Part shown: positions 63,413 to 64,000 of the stretch, piece by piece | Position numbering within the stretch: the first letter of the stretch is position 1 | Layout: every line of letters begins with the position of its first letter | NCBI GenBank assembly: GCA_050018415.1 | Contig: JBEKAB010000001.1 | Location: 62,001 to 126,000 of the forward strand | Direction of reading: 5' to 3' | From: UBA1161 sp002311745 | GTDB lineage: Bacteria > Planctomycetota > Phycisphaerae > Tepidisphaerales > Tepidisphaeraceae | DNA length: 64,000 bases | Translations under genes and position numbers: made by a program | Notes under the pieces: generated by a model | Told to the model about the DNA's origin: nothing | What the model saw: only the letters and a program-made list of their open reading frames with translations | The model's database searches: none

Positions 63413-63985
63413 ATGACCGACGATCTGGAATTCTCGCTGATGCAGTACTTGGACGGCACCCTGTCCCAAGAGCAGCGGCTCGCGCTGGAACAGCAACTGG
63501 CCCAGGACCCCCAGCTTCAGACGCTCCTGCAGCAGCACCGCAAGCTCAACGATTTACTCAAAGCGCCCGCCTCCCTGCCGGAGGTTCGATGGGACGCGCT
63601 GGCCCAGGGCATTTCCTCGGCGGTCGCCGCTCATACGCCGCCCGTGCAAAGCTACAGGTTGCAGGATTACGCGCTGCCCCGTGCGTGGGTCGGGGCAGCG
63701 GCTCTTGCCGCCTGCATGCTGATCGCAGCCACCGTCCTTTTCCATCTCAAATGGGGCGCGCCAAACCATGTCGCGGTCTCGCAACAGCCGAACACCGCCA
63801 TCGCCGAGGCCAGCGTCACCGGGCCGCAAATCGAAACTGCGGCCGGCTCCGCCGTCGCCGAGGTGGCTCTTGGCCCGACTCCGGCGCAAGCCGGTCTGTG
63901 GCACGACGTCTCCGGCGTCGTCATTCAGCCCTCTCACGTCTACATCGCCTCTGCCGCCACGAGCCTGGATCGACCCGTGCACTAG
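63413..63985 (+). CDS. Putative anti-sigma factor, one membrane helix
   Basis: 190 residues. N-terminal FSLMQYLDGTLSQEQRLALEQQLAQDP has the YLDG-L pattern also seen in the anti-sigma at 3291-3896, followed by a helical segment. One TM at ~93-111 (WVGAAALAACMLIAATVLF) and an extracytoplasmic Ala-rich tail. No zinc-binding Cys/His set. Cognate of the preceding sigma by position. Confidence 0.72.
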   Translation: MTDDLEFSLMQYLDGTLSQEQRLALEQQLAQDPQLQTLLQQHRKLNDLLKAPASLPEVRWDALAQGISSAVAAHTPPVQSYRLQDYALPRAWVGAAALAACMLIAATVLFHLKWGAPNHVAVSQQPNTAIAEASVTGPQIETAAGSAVAEVALGPTPAQAGLWHDVSGVVIQPSHVYIASAATSLDRPVH

Positions 63986-63995
63986 GAGCATCACC

Positions 63996-64000
63996 ATGCG
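63996..64000 (+). CDS. Start of a further gene, cut by the window edge
   Basis: ATG at 63996 is preceded by AGGAG (63984-63988) at 7 bases and follows the anti-sigma stop by 10 bases, so the sigma/anti-sigma operon continues past the window. Only the first codon is visible. Confidence 0.4.

Overview
The window is GC-rich bacterial chromosome, most likely from a planctomycete of the Phycisphaerae (Tepidisphaera/Humisphaera-like). The evidence is an LERRVLLS-type N-terminus (the LEPR-XLL motif of that phylum), a DUF4159/MoxR pair, ECF sigma factors each followed by a small one-helix anti-sigma protein, a SPINDLY-type O-GlcNAc-transferase-like protein and a Ser/Thr kinase with an MshEN-like head. 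No tRNA, rRNA or CRISPR array was seen, and no gene-free stretch exceeds about 220 bases.

Left host arm (1-28.8 kb). A minus-strand operon encodes ECF sigma, anti-sigma, a secreted PDZ/degenerate-protease protein and a GAF-HisKA_2 sensor kinase cut by the window edge. An aldo/keto reductase follows. Next is a compact minus operon of circularly permuted ATP-grasp, alpha-E, two transglutaminase-like proteins and a PEBP protein, divergent from NADP-isocitrate dehydrogenase. Then come a Ser/Thr kinase, a 3-hydroxyisobutyrate-dehydrogenase-like enzyme, a GH42 beta-galactosidase, a TPR/GT41 protein, the ComM/YifB ATPase, a GT4 glycosyltransferase, dtd, mtaB, and a type IV pilus operon (PilM fused to a PilN-like part, a PilO-like protein and an unassigned membrane protein).

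Prophage-like element (about 28.8-51.7 kb). It starts only 31 bases after the pilus operon. A divergent, lambda-like switch lies at 30.1 kb: two overlapping promoters share a perfect 13-bp palindrome beside a CI/LexA-like repressor. Three small genes run left from it. The rest is one minus-strand late block from 51.6 to 31.0 kb: membrane/lysis candidates, beta-helix host-contact proteins (one with a planctomycetal LEPR-XLL N-terminus), DUF1320, a ParB/methyltransferase/DUF5131/ParB/ABC-GNAT accessory module, small and large terminase, DUF935 portal, Mu-I-like protease-scaffold, a decoration candidate, capsid and tail genes with a probable -1 frameshift. The head genes are Mu-like, but no transposase, integrase, endolysin or tape-measure gene was found.

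Right host arm (51.7-64 kb). A secreted double-DUF4159 protein and MoxR are followed by DUF2203 behind a near-consensus promoter with 18-bp leader repeats. A seven-gene minus operon holds a sugar isomerase/epimerase, a glycosyltransferase, moaD, moaE, a DUF4149 membrane protein, nth and queE. Then come trpB and trpA, split by an opposite-strand small membrane gene, and a second ECF sigma/anti-sigma pair at the edge.
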